A stretch of 64,000 nt of DNA, taken from contig JAEWIF010000055.1 of the NCBI GenBank assembly GCA_023387335.1, positions 19,565-83,564 on the forward strand, read 5' to 3'. This document shows positions 1 through 8,327 of this stretch, piece after piece. The notes under the pieces were generated by a model, which was not told where the DNA came from, searched no databases, and saw only the letters and a list, made by a program, of their open reading frames with translations. Each line of letters starts with the position of its first letter. Position 1 is the first letter of the stretch. The position numbers were made by a program, and so were the translations under genes. The DNA comes from Pseudomonadota bacterium (GTDB taxonomy: Bacteria > Pseudomonadota > Gammaproteobacteria > Burkholderiales > Burkholderiaceae_C).

Positions 1-2
1 TG

Positions 3-893
3 TTCGACGGCCTGCTCACCACGGTGCGCGCCCGTTACGCCTACGGCATCCCCGGTGCCACCGGCCGCGCGCTGATGGACTGGCGCCTGACGATCGACGG
101 CTCGTCCACCGACGCCGCCGGCGGCGGCTGGAACGCCATGGACGGCGACCTGGACATCGCGATGGCGCTGCTGATGGCCGACCGCCAGTGGGGCTCCGCC
201 GGCAGCTGGAACTACAGGCAGGAAGCGCTCGCCACGATCGAGGCGATGAAGTCCTGGAACATGAAGCCCGACGGCACCACCAAGGGCATGGCCACCGCCC
301 ACGTGAGCCGCACGTCCGACTACATGATCGGCCACTTCCGCGCCTTCAGGCGCGCCACCGGCGACGCGCTGTGGGACCGCGCCATCGACCGCGCCTACTG
401 GCTGGTCGACCGCATGCAGACGGTGTACTCGCCCAACTGCGGCCTGATGCCCGACTTCATCATCCAGACCGACAGCGCCACGCCCATCCCGTCCCCGGGC
501 GGCTACGGCGACTTCGTGGACACCGAGGGCTACTACTACGCCAACGCCCAGCGCAACCCGTGGCGCTGGGGCACCGACTACGTGACGTCGGGCGACGCCC
601 GCTGGCAGTCGGTGTGCACGAAGCTGGTGAGCTTCGTGCAGCGCGACACGGGCGGCAACCCGGCCATCATCTCGGCCGGCTACCACCTGGACGGCTATGC
701 GATGAACCGCAGCTACTCGCCCGAAGGGATGATCGGCCCGATGCTGTGCGGCGCGATGGTCGACGCGCGCTTCCAGGGCTTCCTGGATTCGCTGTGGAAC
801 TGGAACGCCTCCAACTTCACCACCGACTACTACGACTCCGAGCTGCAGCTGATCCCGCTGATCGTGGCTTCGGGCAACTGGTGGAATCCGTGA
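3..893 (+). CDS. Glycoside hydrolase family 8 enzyme (endoglucanase-like), 5' partial
   Basis: The frame is open from the window edge, so the N-terminus is missing; about 296 codons are visible. The stretch DGDLDIAMALLMADRQWGS is the GH8 signature region, in which an Asp next to the helical-barrel wall helps catalysis. The remaining sequence (WRWGTDYV, YSPEGMIGPMLCGAMVD) fits the alpha6/alpha6 barrel. GH8 enzymes cut beta-1,4 glucans and related polymers outside the cytoplasm. The gene converges with the flavoprotein at 932 and lies about 2 kb beyond the end of the exopolysaccharide operon, so a role in trimming or turnover of a polysaccharide is plausible but inferred. A GTG at 24 could be misread as a start; the upstream codons continue the frame. 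Confidence 0.85.
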   Translation, partial: FDGLLTTVRARYAYGIPGATGRALMDWRLTIDGSSTDAAGGGWNAMDGDLDIAMALLMADRQWGSAGSWNYRQEALATIEAMKSWNMKPDGTTKGMATAHVSRTSDYMIGHFRAFRRATGDALWDRAIDRAYWLVDRMQTVYSPNCGLMPDFIIQTDSATPIPSPGGYGDFVDTEGYYYANAQRNPWRWGTDYVTSGDARWQSVCTKLVSFVQRDTGGNPAIISAGYHLDGYAMNRSYSPEGMIGPMLCGAMVDARFQGFLDSLWNWNASNFTTDYYDSELQLIPLIVASGNWWNP

Positions 894-931
894 CGCCCGG
901 CGTGGGCAGCGGCGGGACGGGTTGAACGTCT

Positions 932-2356
932 TCAGGCCGCGCGCAACAGGCGCATGAGCCCGCGCGTGTCCGGCGCGGCGATCGACAACCGGAGCGGCCG
1001 TCCCGCCGCTTCCAGCACCGCCTCGGCCGCCAGCGCGCCCGAGCGCGCGGCGCTCTCCATCGAACACGGCAGCGCGGTGTCGGTCCAGTCGCCGGCGACC
1101 CAGAGGCCGCGCACCGGCGTCGCGTTCGCCGGCCGCAGCGCCTCGGTGCCGGGGCGCGGCTGCGGGATCGCCATCGGCGTGCGGTGCACGCGCGCATGCA
1201 CCACGCGCGCCTGGCGCGCGAGCGGCGCGAATTCCTTCACCTCCTGCACGGTCTGCTCGACGATGCGGCCATCGGGCCAGTCGCCGCGCGCCATCGGGCC
1301 GATGGCGTTGGCCGCGATCACCGAAGGCTGGTCGGCCAGCGAACTGCGGATCCGCGACAGGTCGTAGAAGTCGGTGTTCAGGCCCTGCGGCGTCCAGGTC
1401 CGCGCCCAGAAGCGCTCCTGCGTGATCGGCCGGTCGAACCAGACGTAGGTGCTGATGTAGGGACTGGGCCGGAAATAGCGGGCCGCGGTGGCCAGCGGCT
1501 GCAGCAGGGGCTCGCCGCTGCCCTCGCCGGCCAGCGCAGCCATCTCGGCCGGCGGCACGGCCAGCACGCAATGCGCGGTGTCCATGAAATGGCCGTCCTC
1601 CAGCTCCACGCCCGCGATGCGGCCGTAAGCGATGCGAAGGCGGCTCACCCGCGCTCCGAACAGCACCTGACCGCCCGACCGCACCACCGCGCGGCAGCAG
1701 CCGGGCACGTACAGCTGCGAGAGCGCCGTGCGCGGAAAGCCGAAGTGGTAGCCGCTGCGCCCGAGCATCAGCCGGAACACCCGCATCATCGACGCGGCCG
1801 AGCACTGCTCCAGCGGCACGTTCAGCAGCGCCAGCATCGCCGAGCGCCAGAACCATTCGACCGCGGCGGGCCGCACGCCCATCTCGCGCAGGTAGGCGTG
1901 GGCTTCCTCGACATCGAGCTCGCGCAGCGTGCGCTCGTTCAGGCGCGCCGCGCGCCACGCGATGCGCAGGTGCGACCAGCCGTCGCGCAGCGACAGCCGC
2001 GTGAGCGCGCGCGGCAGCAGCGGCAGGCCGTGCAGCGGCGGCGGCAGGCGCGGGCTGGGCATGCGCAGCACGCCGCGGCCGTCTTGCAGCGTGATCATGG
2101 GACGGCGCTGCCAGAGCACCTGGTCGGCGGTGCCGAGGCGCTTGAGCATCGCCATGAAGTTGCGGTGCTCGGAACTGAGCACGTGCGGGCCGACATCCAC
2201 CTGCAGCCCGGTGGTCTCGTCCAGCCAGCTGCTCGCGCGTCCGCCGGCGATGGGCGCCGCTTCGAGCACCACCACGCGCAGGCCCGCGTCGGCCAATGCC
2301 AGCGCGCAGCGCAGCCCGGCCACGCCGGCGCCGACCACCACCGCATCGGGGCTCAC
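932..2356 (-). CDS. FAD-dependent amine-oxidase-family oxidoreductase (HpnE/phytoene-desaturase-like)
   Basis: The N-terminus has the dinucleotide-binding fold VVVGAGVAGLRCALALADAG followed by an acidic strand end and GGRASS, typical of the amine oxidase / CrtI / HpnE flavoprotein family. Near the C-terminus, GLWVAGDWTDTALPCSME is the second FAD-binding motif. HpnE removes the hydroxyl group from hydroxysqualene, but no hpnC or hpnD lies next to it, so the substrate is unknown. The frame stays open to an ATG at 2458. I prefer the GTG at 2356 because GAGGAG sits seven bases before it and the protein then begins directly with the Rossmann strand. About 474 aa. It is transcribed toward the GH8 gene, with no terminator hairpin in the 38-bp gap. 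Confidence 0.75.
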   Translation of the reverse strand: MSPDAVVVGAGVAGLRCALALADAGLRVVVLEAAPIAGGRASSWLDETTGLQVDVGPHVLSSEHRNFMAMLKRLGTADQVLWQRRPMITLQDGRGVLRMPSPRLPPPLHGLPLLPRALTRLSLRDGWSHLRIAWRAARLNERTLRELDVEEAHAYLREMGVRPAAVEWFWRSAMLALLNVPLEQCSAASMMRVFRLMLGRSGYHFGFPRTALSQLYVPGCCRAVVRSGGQVLFGARVSRLRIAYGRIAGVELEDGHFMDTAHCVLAVPPAEMAALAGEGSGEPLLQPLATAARYFRPSPYISTYVWFDRPITQERFWARTWTPQGLNTDFYDLSRIRSSLADQPSVIAANAIGPMARGDWPDGRIVEQTVQEVKEFAPLARQARVVHARVHRTPMAIPQPRPGTEALRPANATPVRGLWVAGDWTDTALPCSMESAARSGALAAEAVLEAAGRPLRLSIAAPDTRGLMRLLRAA

Positions 2357-2499
2357 GCGCGAGCTCCTCGCGGCCGGCAGTCCACCTCCGTCCTTGGGTG
2401 TTCCAGCTCCATCGGCACGAGCGTACCCAACGGTCGCGCCGCCGTACTGCCGAGCCACCGACGGCTCTTGTCAGCCGTTGTTGATGAGCGCGCCGGCTT

Positions 2500-2826
2500 C
2501 TAGCCTTGCCAGACGCCGTAGCCCGCGCGGCGCAGCTGGATGCCCAGCTCCACCTCCATCTCGCGCGCGGCCTGGTAGGGCATGGGGTTGAAGCGCTCGT
2601 AGAGCGCCGGCAGGAGGCGCAGGCCCCAGTCCTGCACGAAGCGATTGGCCTGGATGCCGGCCTTGTGCTTGTCGAAGCGCACGTCGGGATCGAGCCCGGT
2701 CATGCCTACGTACACGAAGGGCTTGCCCAGCTCGTAATCCGGATTGGCCTTGCGGAAGCGCGCCACGTCCCAGACGCGGTCGTCGAGTTCGACGACGTAG
2801 ACGTGGTGGTGGGGCCGGCGGGGCAT
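2500..2826 (-). CDS. Small GIY-YIG-like protein
   Basis: This is a 108-aa protein without signal peptide or membrane segment. The order VYVVELDD ... KPFVYVGMTGLDPDVRF ... HKAG resembles the GIY-YIG nuclease core: two short strands with tyrosines, then an Arg-bearing helix. An acidic helix (AREMEVELGIQL) near the C-terminus could supply the metal-binding Glu. Whether it cuts DNA cannot be judged from the sequence. It lies 34 bp downstream of the WecG-type glycosyltransferase on the same strand and may simply be read through from the eps operon. Confidence 0.6.
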   Translation of the reverse strand: MPRRPHHHVYVVELDDRVWDVARFRKANPDYELGKPFVYVGMTGLDPDVRFDKHKAGIQANRFVQDWGLRLLPALYERFNPMPYQAAREMEVELGIQLRRAGYGVWQG

Positions 2827-2860
2827 GGCCGCGATTGTGCGGCCGTGCCCCGCGGGGGAT

Positions 2861-3655
2861 TCAGGCGACGAGCGGCGGCCACCGGTGCCGCAGCGACCGC
2901 ACCGCCACCGACAGCGCCCGCTTCAGGAACAGCGGATTGCCGTGCACGTAGCGGTTCCACAGGCGCCGCGGTTCGCGGCCGAGGCGGAACAGCCACTCGA
3001 GGCCGCTGCGGCGCATCCAGCGCGGAGCGCGGGCGACCTTGCCACCGAGGAAGTCGATGATGGCGCCGCCGCACACGATCAGGCAGGGCGAGCCCAGCGC
3101 CGCGCGCAGCGCCAGGGCCACCTCCTCCTGCTTGGGCATGCCCATGCCCAGCACGATGACGCGCGGGCGATGGCGGGCCGCGATGCGGATGTAGTCCTGG
3201 ACCTGCAGGAAGCCGTGCGCGACCACGCAGGGGCTGTCGGGCGCGAGCGTCTCGCTCACCGCCTTGCTGGCCTGCGCGAGCCAGGGCTCGCGCGTGCCGA
3301 ACAGGGCCACCGGCTGGCCGTTGGCTCGCGCCAGCAGCCTGGGGATCAGGTCGGTTCCGTTCAGGTTCTGGCCGGGCGACTGGTTGCACAGCTGCATCAG
3401 CAGCGACACGCCGATGCCGTCACGCACCACGACGTCCGAGGACATGAGCGCCTGGTAGAAGGGCTCCGACTCGACCACCATGTTCATGGCGTGCGCGTTG
3501 ACGAAGGCCAGCACGCGCGCCTCGCCGGGCCGCAGCAGCCAGTCGACCAGCTGCTCCTCGCCCTGCGGCGTGCTGACGCGCGCCATCGACCGCACCAGCT
3601 GGTACCAGCGCACCTGCCAGTCCCTCGAGTGGGACGGCAGCGCTTGGCTCGTCAC
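2861..3655 (-). CDS. WecG/TagA/CpsF family glycosyltransferase
   Basis: The 264-aa protein carries the family hallmarks: VNAHAMNMVVES near the N-terminus, VVRDGIGV with the catalytic-type Asp, the NGTDLIP motif, VALFGTRE, and PRVIVLGMGMPKQEE before the C-terminal basic region. Members transfer N-acetylmannosamine-uronate or similar sugars onto a lipid-linked glycan at the inner face of the membrane. The GTG start is placed by its four-base GTGA overlap with the stop of epsG; the longer open frame upstream lies inside epsG and is a shadow. It is the last gene of the eps operon and probably adds a sugar to the repeat unit started by EpsB. Confidence 0.88.
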   Translation of the reverse strand: MTSQALPSHSRDWQVRWYQLVRSMARVSTPQGEEQLVDWLLRPGEARVLAFVNAHAMNMVVESEPFYQALMSSDVVVRDGIGVSLLMQLCNQSPGQNLNGTDLIPRLLARANGQPVALFGTREPWLAQASKAVSETLAPDSPCVVAHGFLQVQDYIRIAARHRPRVIVLGMGMPKQEEVALALRAALGSPCLIVCGGAIIDFLGGKVARAPRWMRRSGLEWLFRLGREPRRLWNRYVHGNPLFLKRALSVAVRSLRHRWPPLVA

Positions 3656-4557
3656 ACCGTTCCCGCCCCGTTGAGGACGGCCCCCACGACGGTGACGCCG
3701 AATTCCCTGAGGTCCTCGGACAGCTTGATGACGCGCGGCATGGAACTGCGATCGCGGCAGGTCACCATCAGCGCCGCGCCGGAGCGCGCCGCCACGGTGC
3801 TGGCGTCGGCCCAGGCGCTGGCCGGGGGCGTGTCCACCAGGATCACCTCGTACATGCCGCTGAGCGACTGGATCAGCCGCTGGAACTGCGGCCGCGACAG
3901 CAGCTCCTGCGGGTTGGGCGGCAGCACGCCGGCCGGCAGCACGGTGAGGCCGGGCAGCTGCTTGATCTCGCACATCACCTCGGCGCCGGCGCGGCCGGCC
4001 AGCAGGGCCGACAGGCCGATCTTGCCGGGCAGGCCGAAGATGCGGTGCTGGCGCGGCTTGCGCAGGTCGGCGTCGATCACCAGCGTGCGCTTGCCCATCT
4101 GCGAGAACAGCACCGCCAGGTTGGCCGTGATGTAGCTGCGGCCCTCGCCCGGGCCCGGGCTGACGATGGCCAGCGCGGACTGGTGGCCGGTGTCGTTCTC
4201 GAACCAGCGCAGCATCAGCTGCGCGCGCAGGCTGCGCAGGTGCTCCACGGCGGGGCTGTCTGGCTCGTAGGCCGCGATCAGGTCCTTGCCGAGGCCGGCA
4301 TCGGGCGAGATGGTGGCGTGGCCGAACTGCAGGGCGAGCGCGTGGCGCACGTCCTCGTCGGTGAGCAGGCCCATCGAGATGCCGGCTTCGCCGAACGGCA
4401 GGCCGACCTTCTTCTGGTAGTCGTGGATGCGCTCGGCCTCGTCGTGGGTGAGGCGGCCGGCGTCCACCAGCAGCGCGCCGATGGGCAGCGCGGGTTCGCG
4501 CGACATGGGACCGACGATGTCGAGATCGCGGTGCAGGGGCAGGATCTGGCTGTTCAT
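3652..4557 (-). CDS. epsG: EpsG-type tyrosine-protein kinase (chain length determinant partner)
   Basis: This 301-aa BY-kinase lacks its own membrane domain. Residues about 25-90 form a type II secretion E-like N-terminal domain (LPIGALLVDAGRLT). Then come a P-loop variant SPGPGEGRSYITANLA, the Walker A' strand LVIDADLRKPRQH and Walker B VILVDTPP. The Arg in place of the usual P-loop Lys (GEGRS) is common in EpsG proteins of exosortase-linked clusters. It has no C-terminal tyrosine tail, so phosphorylation would have to act elsewhere or the protein works mainly as an ATPase. The start overlaps the epsF stop as ATGA, implying translational coupling and a stoichiometric pair with EpsF in chain-length control. 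Confidence 0.9.
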   Translation of the reverse strand: MNSQILPLHRDLDIVGPMSREPALPIGALLVDAGRLTHDEAERIHDYQKKVGLPFGEAGISMGLLTDEDVRHALALQFGHATISPDAGLGKDLIAAYEPDSPAVEHLRSLRAQLMLRWFENDTGHQSALAIVSPGPGEGRSYITANLAVLFSQMGKRTLVIDADLRKPRQHRIFGLPGKIGLSALLAGRAGAEVMCEIKQLPGLTVLPAGVLPPNPQELLSRPQFQRLIQSLSGMYEVILVDTPPASAWADASTVAARSGAALMVTCRDRSSMPRVIKLSEDLREFGVTVVGAVLNGAGTV

Positions 4558-5957
4558 GCGAGGCTCCCGCGGTAGGCCAGCTGGGGACGCGTGGGCGCGT
4601 TCGCCAGCAGGGCGAGCGATTCGCGGCCGTTGTGCGCGGGCACGCTGGCCAGGATCGGCAGGTTGGTGGCGAGCGACAGGTCGTCGACCGAGCGGACGCG
4701 GCGGTTGAGCAGTTCCATCAGCAGCGCACCGGCCAGGGCGAGCAGCAGGCCGGCGGCGGCCGCCAGGGCGAGCGCCACCTTGGTGGTCGGGCCCTTGGCT
4801 TCCAGCGGTTCGACCGCGGTGGCCAGGCGCTGGATGTTGGTCTGGTTGGTCAGGGCCTGCAGCTTGGACTGCGAGGCGCGCTCGCTGACCTGCTCGTAGG
4901 CCTTCTGCGAAGCGTCGAGGTCGCGGCGCAGCACGTTCAGCTCGTCGCGGTGGCGGTTGAACTGCATGACGCGGGCGCGCTGGGCGTTGACCGCGGCGGT
5001 CAGTTCACGTTCGCGGGCGCGGCCCACCTGGTAGGCGGTGTCGACCGCGTGGCCGATGCTGGAAGTCTCGGAACCCAGGCGCGACTTCATCGCGTTGAGC
5101 TCGTCCTGCATGCGGATCATCTGCGGGTGGCGCGAGCCCAGGTTGGCGCTGGCCTCCTGGATCTTGGCTTCCTGCGCGGCGATGTTGGACTTGAGCGTGT
5201 TGATCAGCGGGCTGTTCATCGCCTCGGAGATGCTGCCGGCCGACTGGGCGCGCTTGTTGGAGACGTCCGTCAGCTGGCCCTGCACCAGCGTCAGCTGCGA
5301 GGACAGCTCGTTCAGGCGCTGCGTCTCCATGTCCACGCCGTCGGCGCTGATGACGCCGGTGCGCTGCTGGTACGCGGTGAGCGCGTTCTGCGACTGCTCC
5401 AGGCGCTGGCGGGCGAACTTCAGCTGGTCGTCGAACCAGGTGGAGTACTTCTTGGCCGGGTCGGTCTTGATGTCCAGCGCGATGTCCAGGTAGGCATCGG
5501 AGAACGCGTTGGCCACCTTGGCCGCCTCCGCCGCGCTGCGCGAGGTGTAGGCGATGTTGATGATGTTGCTCTCGCGCGCCGGCTTCACTTCCAGGCCGGT
5601 CTGCAGGTCGCTGGCCAGCCAGGACTTCAGCGTGCCCTGGCCGCCGGCCTTCTTCCAGTCCTCGGTGGACTTGGGGTCCTTCTCGAGGCCCAGCATCTCG
5701 ACCACGCGTTCGGCCACGCGGTTGCTGCGCACGATGTCCATCTGGGTGGCCATGTACGACTGCGGCACGATGCTCTGGTAGGTGGGCTGCGCCAGCGGAT
5801 CGTTGGCGCGCATGTCCACCAGCACGGGGGCGGTGGCGGTGTAGTTCTTCGGGCGCAGCATCACGTAGGCCAGGGCCAGCGCGATGGTGGACAGGAAGAT
5901 GACGAGGACCATCATGCGTCGGGCGCGCAGGACGGAGAAGAATTGGTACAGGTTCAT
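4554..5957 (-). CDS. epsF: EpsF chain length determinant (Wzz/PCP family)
   Basis: The 467-aa inner-membrane protein has an N-terminal membrane helix (about 15-35), a long periplasmic coiled-coil (QQRTGVISADGVDMETQRLNE and following) and a second membrane helix near 395-415 (KVALALAAAAGLLLALAGALL). The proline/glycine segment VEPLEAKGPTTK before the second helix is the Wzz signature. It sets the length of the exported polysaccharide together with EpsG. It is 21 bp downstream of epsE and overlaps epsG by four bases. Confidence 0.92.
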   Translation of the reverse strand: MNLYQFFSVLRARRMMVLVIFLSTIALALAYVMLRPKNYTATAPVLVDMRANDPLAQPTYQSIVPQSYMATQMDIVRSNRVAERVVEMLGLEKDPKSTEDWKKAGGQGTLKSWLASDLQTGLEVKPARESNIINIAYTSRSAAEAAKVANAFSDAYLDIALDIKTDPAKKYSTWFDDQLKFARQRLEQSQNALTAYQQRTGVISADGVDMETQRLNELSSQLTLVQGQLTDVSNKRAQSAGSISEAMNSPLINTLKSNIAAQEAKIQEASANLGSRHPQMIRMQDELNAMKSRLGSETSSIGHAVDTAYQVGRARERELTAAVNAQRARVMQFNRHRDELNVLRRDLDASQKAYEQVSERASQSKLQALTNQTNIQRLATAVEPLEAKGPTTKVALALAAAAGLLLALAGALLMELLNRRVRSVDDLSLATNLPILASVPAHNGRESLALLANAPTRPQLAYRGSLA

Positions 5958-5978
5958 GGTTGTGCGCTCCGCTTTCTC

Positions 5979-6848
5979 TTAGAACAGGCTTTCGCGCACG
6001 AAGATGACGTCGTTCGGGAGCACCGGGTCGCTCAGGCGAGCGTCGGATTCCACTTGCTTGCCGTCGGGGCCGGTGCGGGTCAGTCGCAGGCGATTCAGGC
6101 TGCCGCGCGGGGTCGGACCGCCGCCTTGCGCCACCGCCTGCTGCACGGTCATGCCGCGCTCGATGCGATACGGGCCGGGGCGCTGGGCCTCGCCGTAGAT
6201 GTAGTAGACCGGGGCCTTGTTGACGAACACGGTGTCCCCGCCCATGACCAGGATGTCGTCCTGGCCGCGCTGGTTGAGGAACAGGCCGGGGATGTCGATG
6301 ACCTTGCGGAACGGCTGGCCGCCGCGGGTGCCCGTGACGATCAGCGTGTCGTCGCCCATCGGGGTGACGCCGCCGGCCGCCGCGAGCAGGTCGCTCACGC
6401 GGGTGTTGGTGGTCTCCAGCGGGAACCGGCCGGGCTTCTGCACCTGGCCGAGCACGGCCACCTGGTTGCCGCGCACCTGCAGCAGCACGATGTTGACCTG
6501 CGGCTGCTTGAGGAAGTTGCCGTTCTTCAGGGCCGAGGCGATCTTGTTCTCGGCCTGGCCGATGGTGGTGCCGCCGAGGCTGATGGAGCCCACCAGCGGG
6601 TAGTTGATGGTGCCCTGTTCGGACACGCGTGCTTCGATCGACAGGTCAGGGTTCTGGTACACCTGCACCCGGATCTGGTCGCCGGGGCCCAACCGGTAGT
6701 CGGCGCTGGGCGTCTGCGCGCCCTGCTCCGCCGCCGGTGCGGAGACGGGCCTTGGAGGCGCCGCCGTCCGCTGGGCCGGCCCGGCTGCCTGGGCGGCCAT
6801 GGCCAGCCCCAGGAGCAGGGCTCCCATCGATCGAATCACGCGTTTCAT
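5979..6848 (-). CDS. epsE: EpsE polysaccharide export protein (Wza-like, SLBB)
   Basis: The 289-aa periplasmic/outer-membrane protein has a cleavable signal peptide (MGALLLGLAMAAQAAG). The Poly_export domain follows at about 50-130 (SADYRLGPGDQIRVQVYQNP, then LVGSISLGG), with two SLBB repeats (VAVLGQVQKPGRFPLE and YYIYGEAQRPGPYRIERG). It would form the periplasmic export channel. Its place between the EpsL barrel and EpsF matches exosortase-associated Eps clusters. The usual epsD (peptidyl-prolyl isomerase-like) gene is not beside it. Confidence 0.92.
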   Translation of the reverse strand: MKRVIRSMGALLLGLAMAAQAAGPAQRTAAPPRPVSAPAAEQGAQTPSADYRLGPGDQIRVQVYQNPDLSIEARVSEQGTINYPLVGSISLGGTTIGQAENKIASALKNGNFLKQPQVNIVLLQVRGNQVAVLGQVQKPGRFPLETTNTRVSDLLAAAGGVTPMGDDTLIVTGTRGGQPFRKVIDIPGLFLNQRGQDDILVMGGDTVFVNKAPVYYIYGEAQRPGPYRIERGMTVQQAVAQGGGPTPRGSLNRLRLTRTGPDGKQVESDARLSDPVLPNDVIFVRESLF

Positions 6849-6894
6849 CTTATCTCTCCCTTCAAAAATGCCTGCGGTTACCCGCGCGGCAACG

Positions 6895-8223
6895 TCAGAT
6901 CGTCAGCTTCGCTGTCAGGCCGATCACGTTGGCGCGGTAGTTGAAATTGGGCAGCGTCGAGTCGCGGCGCTCGTAGCGGTACTGCGCGCCCAGGCTGATG
7001 CTGCGGCGGATGGCCCACTCGACGCCGAGCGAACCGACGTCGAACTTGTCGGTGCGGCCGGCATCGGTGCTGCCCGTCACGTCCTCGAACTTGCGGTTCT
7101 CGTGCTCGTAGCGCAGGTTGACCGTGATCAGCTCGGTCGCGCGCCAGGTCGGGCCCACGTAGAAGCGGTCGCTGACCGTGTGGCCGCCCGTGCCGAACAC
7201 GTAGCTGCCCAGGTCGCGCGCGTAGCCGGCGCCCAGGCTGGTCTTGCCGGTGATCGCCCAGTTCACGCCGAGCGAGCCGACCAGGCCGTCGAAGTCGCGG
7301 GTGGGCGCGGCGTCGTGCTCGCGCTTGAGCCAGCCGAGGCGGCCGTCCAAGGTGGTCTTGGGCGACAGGATCCAGCGGGCCACCACGTCGATCTCGTTGT
7401 CGTCGAAATCGGAGGTGATCGGCGCGCCGTCGAACTTGCCGGTGCCATGGCGGTATCGGACGGCCGCGGTGGAGCCGGTGGCCGGCTCGAACGACAGGCC
7501 GATGCGGCCGCTGGTCTGCGACAGGTTGCCGTCCCAGGCGGTCGGGTCGCTGCTGCGGGTGGTGTTCTGCAGCAGGCCGGCCGTCGCGCGCAGCGAGGCG
7601 CCGAGGCGGTAGCCGCCTTCGATCTGCTCGTTGCGCTCGGTGCGGCGGTTCACGCCGGTCGCCAGGCCGTTGGACGTCACGTCACGGAACTGGCGGCGGT
7701 CGGCGCTGGCCACGTAGTCGAAGCGCTCGCCGAAGCGGCCACGCAGGGCGGCCGAGTAGTTGAACGCGTTGAAGTCCGCGTCGATCTTGTCGTACGTGTA
7801 GCGGTCGTACTCGGCGTCCAGCACGATCTCCTGCTGGCTGTAGCGCTTCTGGAAGCGCAGGCCGAGGCCCAGCCCGGTGATGGTGTCGGAGATCTCGCCA
7901 CCGTTGGTGCGCAGCACGTTGTCGTCGCGCTCCACGCCGGCACGGGCGCGGAAGCTGAAGCCCTCGCGCTGGTCGGCGGCCGACGACACGGGGGCGTACG
8001 GCTGCGAGATCGACTGCGCGGGCGACACGGGCACGGTCATGGGCACCACCATGGACGGCGCCATGGGGGTAGCGGCGGACGTCCCCGCCGGCTGGGCGGC
8101 GGACTCGCCCAGGATGCCGCCGGGAGGCGACTGGAGGGTCGTCTGCGCATGCAGCACCGCGGGCAGCAGCAGGCACGCTGCAGCCGTTGCGGTCAACACG
8201 GGCCGGAGGGAAGGTTTCTTCAT
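6895..8223 (-). CDS. epsL: EpsL-type outer membrane beta-barrel of the Eps system
   Basis: The 442-aa protein has a signal peptide (MKKPSLRPVLTATAAACLLL ... LHAQ) and then alternating amphipathic strands rich in Arg, Tyr and Asp that end in the aromatic-terminated strand ANVIGLTAKLTI, typical of outer-membrane barrels. Its position and architecture match EpsL of exosortase-linked exopolysaccharide loci, thought to let the polymer cross the outer membrane. It is 46 bp upstream of epsE and about 100 bp after epsB; the latter gap may hold an internal promoter, although no clear consensus is visible. Confidence 0.82.
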   Translation of the reverse strand: MKKPSLRPVLTATAAACLLLPAVLHAQTTLQSPPGGILGESAAQPAGTSAATPMAPSMVVPMTVPVSPAQSISQPYAPVSSAADQREGFSFRARAGVERDDNVLRTNGGEISDTITGLGLGLRFQKRYSQQEIVLDAEYDRYTYDKIDADFNAFNYSAALRGRFGERFDYVASADRRQFRDVTSNGLATGVNRRTERNEQIEGGYRLGASLRATAGLLQNTTRSSDPTAWDGNLSQTSGRIGLSFEPATGSTAAVRYRHGTGKFDGAPITSDFDDNEIDVVARWILSPKTTLDGRLGWLKREHDAAPTRDFDGLVGSLGVNWAITGKTSLGAGYARDLGSYVFGTGGHTVSDRFYVGPTWRATELITVNLRYEHENRKFEDVTGSTDAGRTDKFDVGSLGVEWAIRRSISLGAQYRYERRDSTLPNFNYRANVIGLTAKLTI

Positions 8224-8327
8224 TGGTGTTCTCTCTCAGGAGGAACGCCCAGCGCGGCGATCCCACTCATCCTCGGGATGCTCACGCACAGGCTCACGGG
8301 CGGACAATGGCTCATTGGTGCTAGTGC

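Noticed and set aside
188..925. Long Arg/His-rich plus-strand frame inside the GH8 gene
   Set aside because: Frame-shifted shadow of the GH8 coding sequence; no domain pattern and biased composition.
4632..6944. 770-codon plus-strand open frame opposite epsF/epsE
   Set aside because: Antisense shadow made by high GC; rich in Ala/Gly/His/Arg with no motifs, while both eps genes on the other strand are clear.
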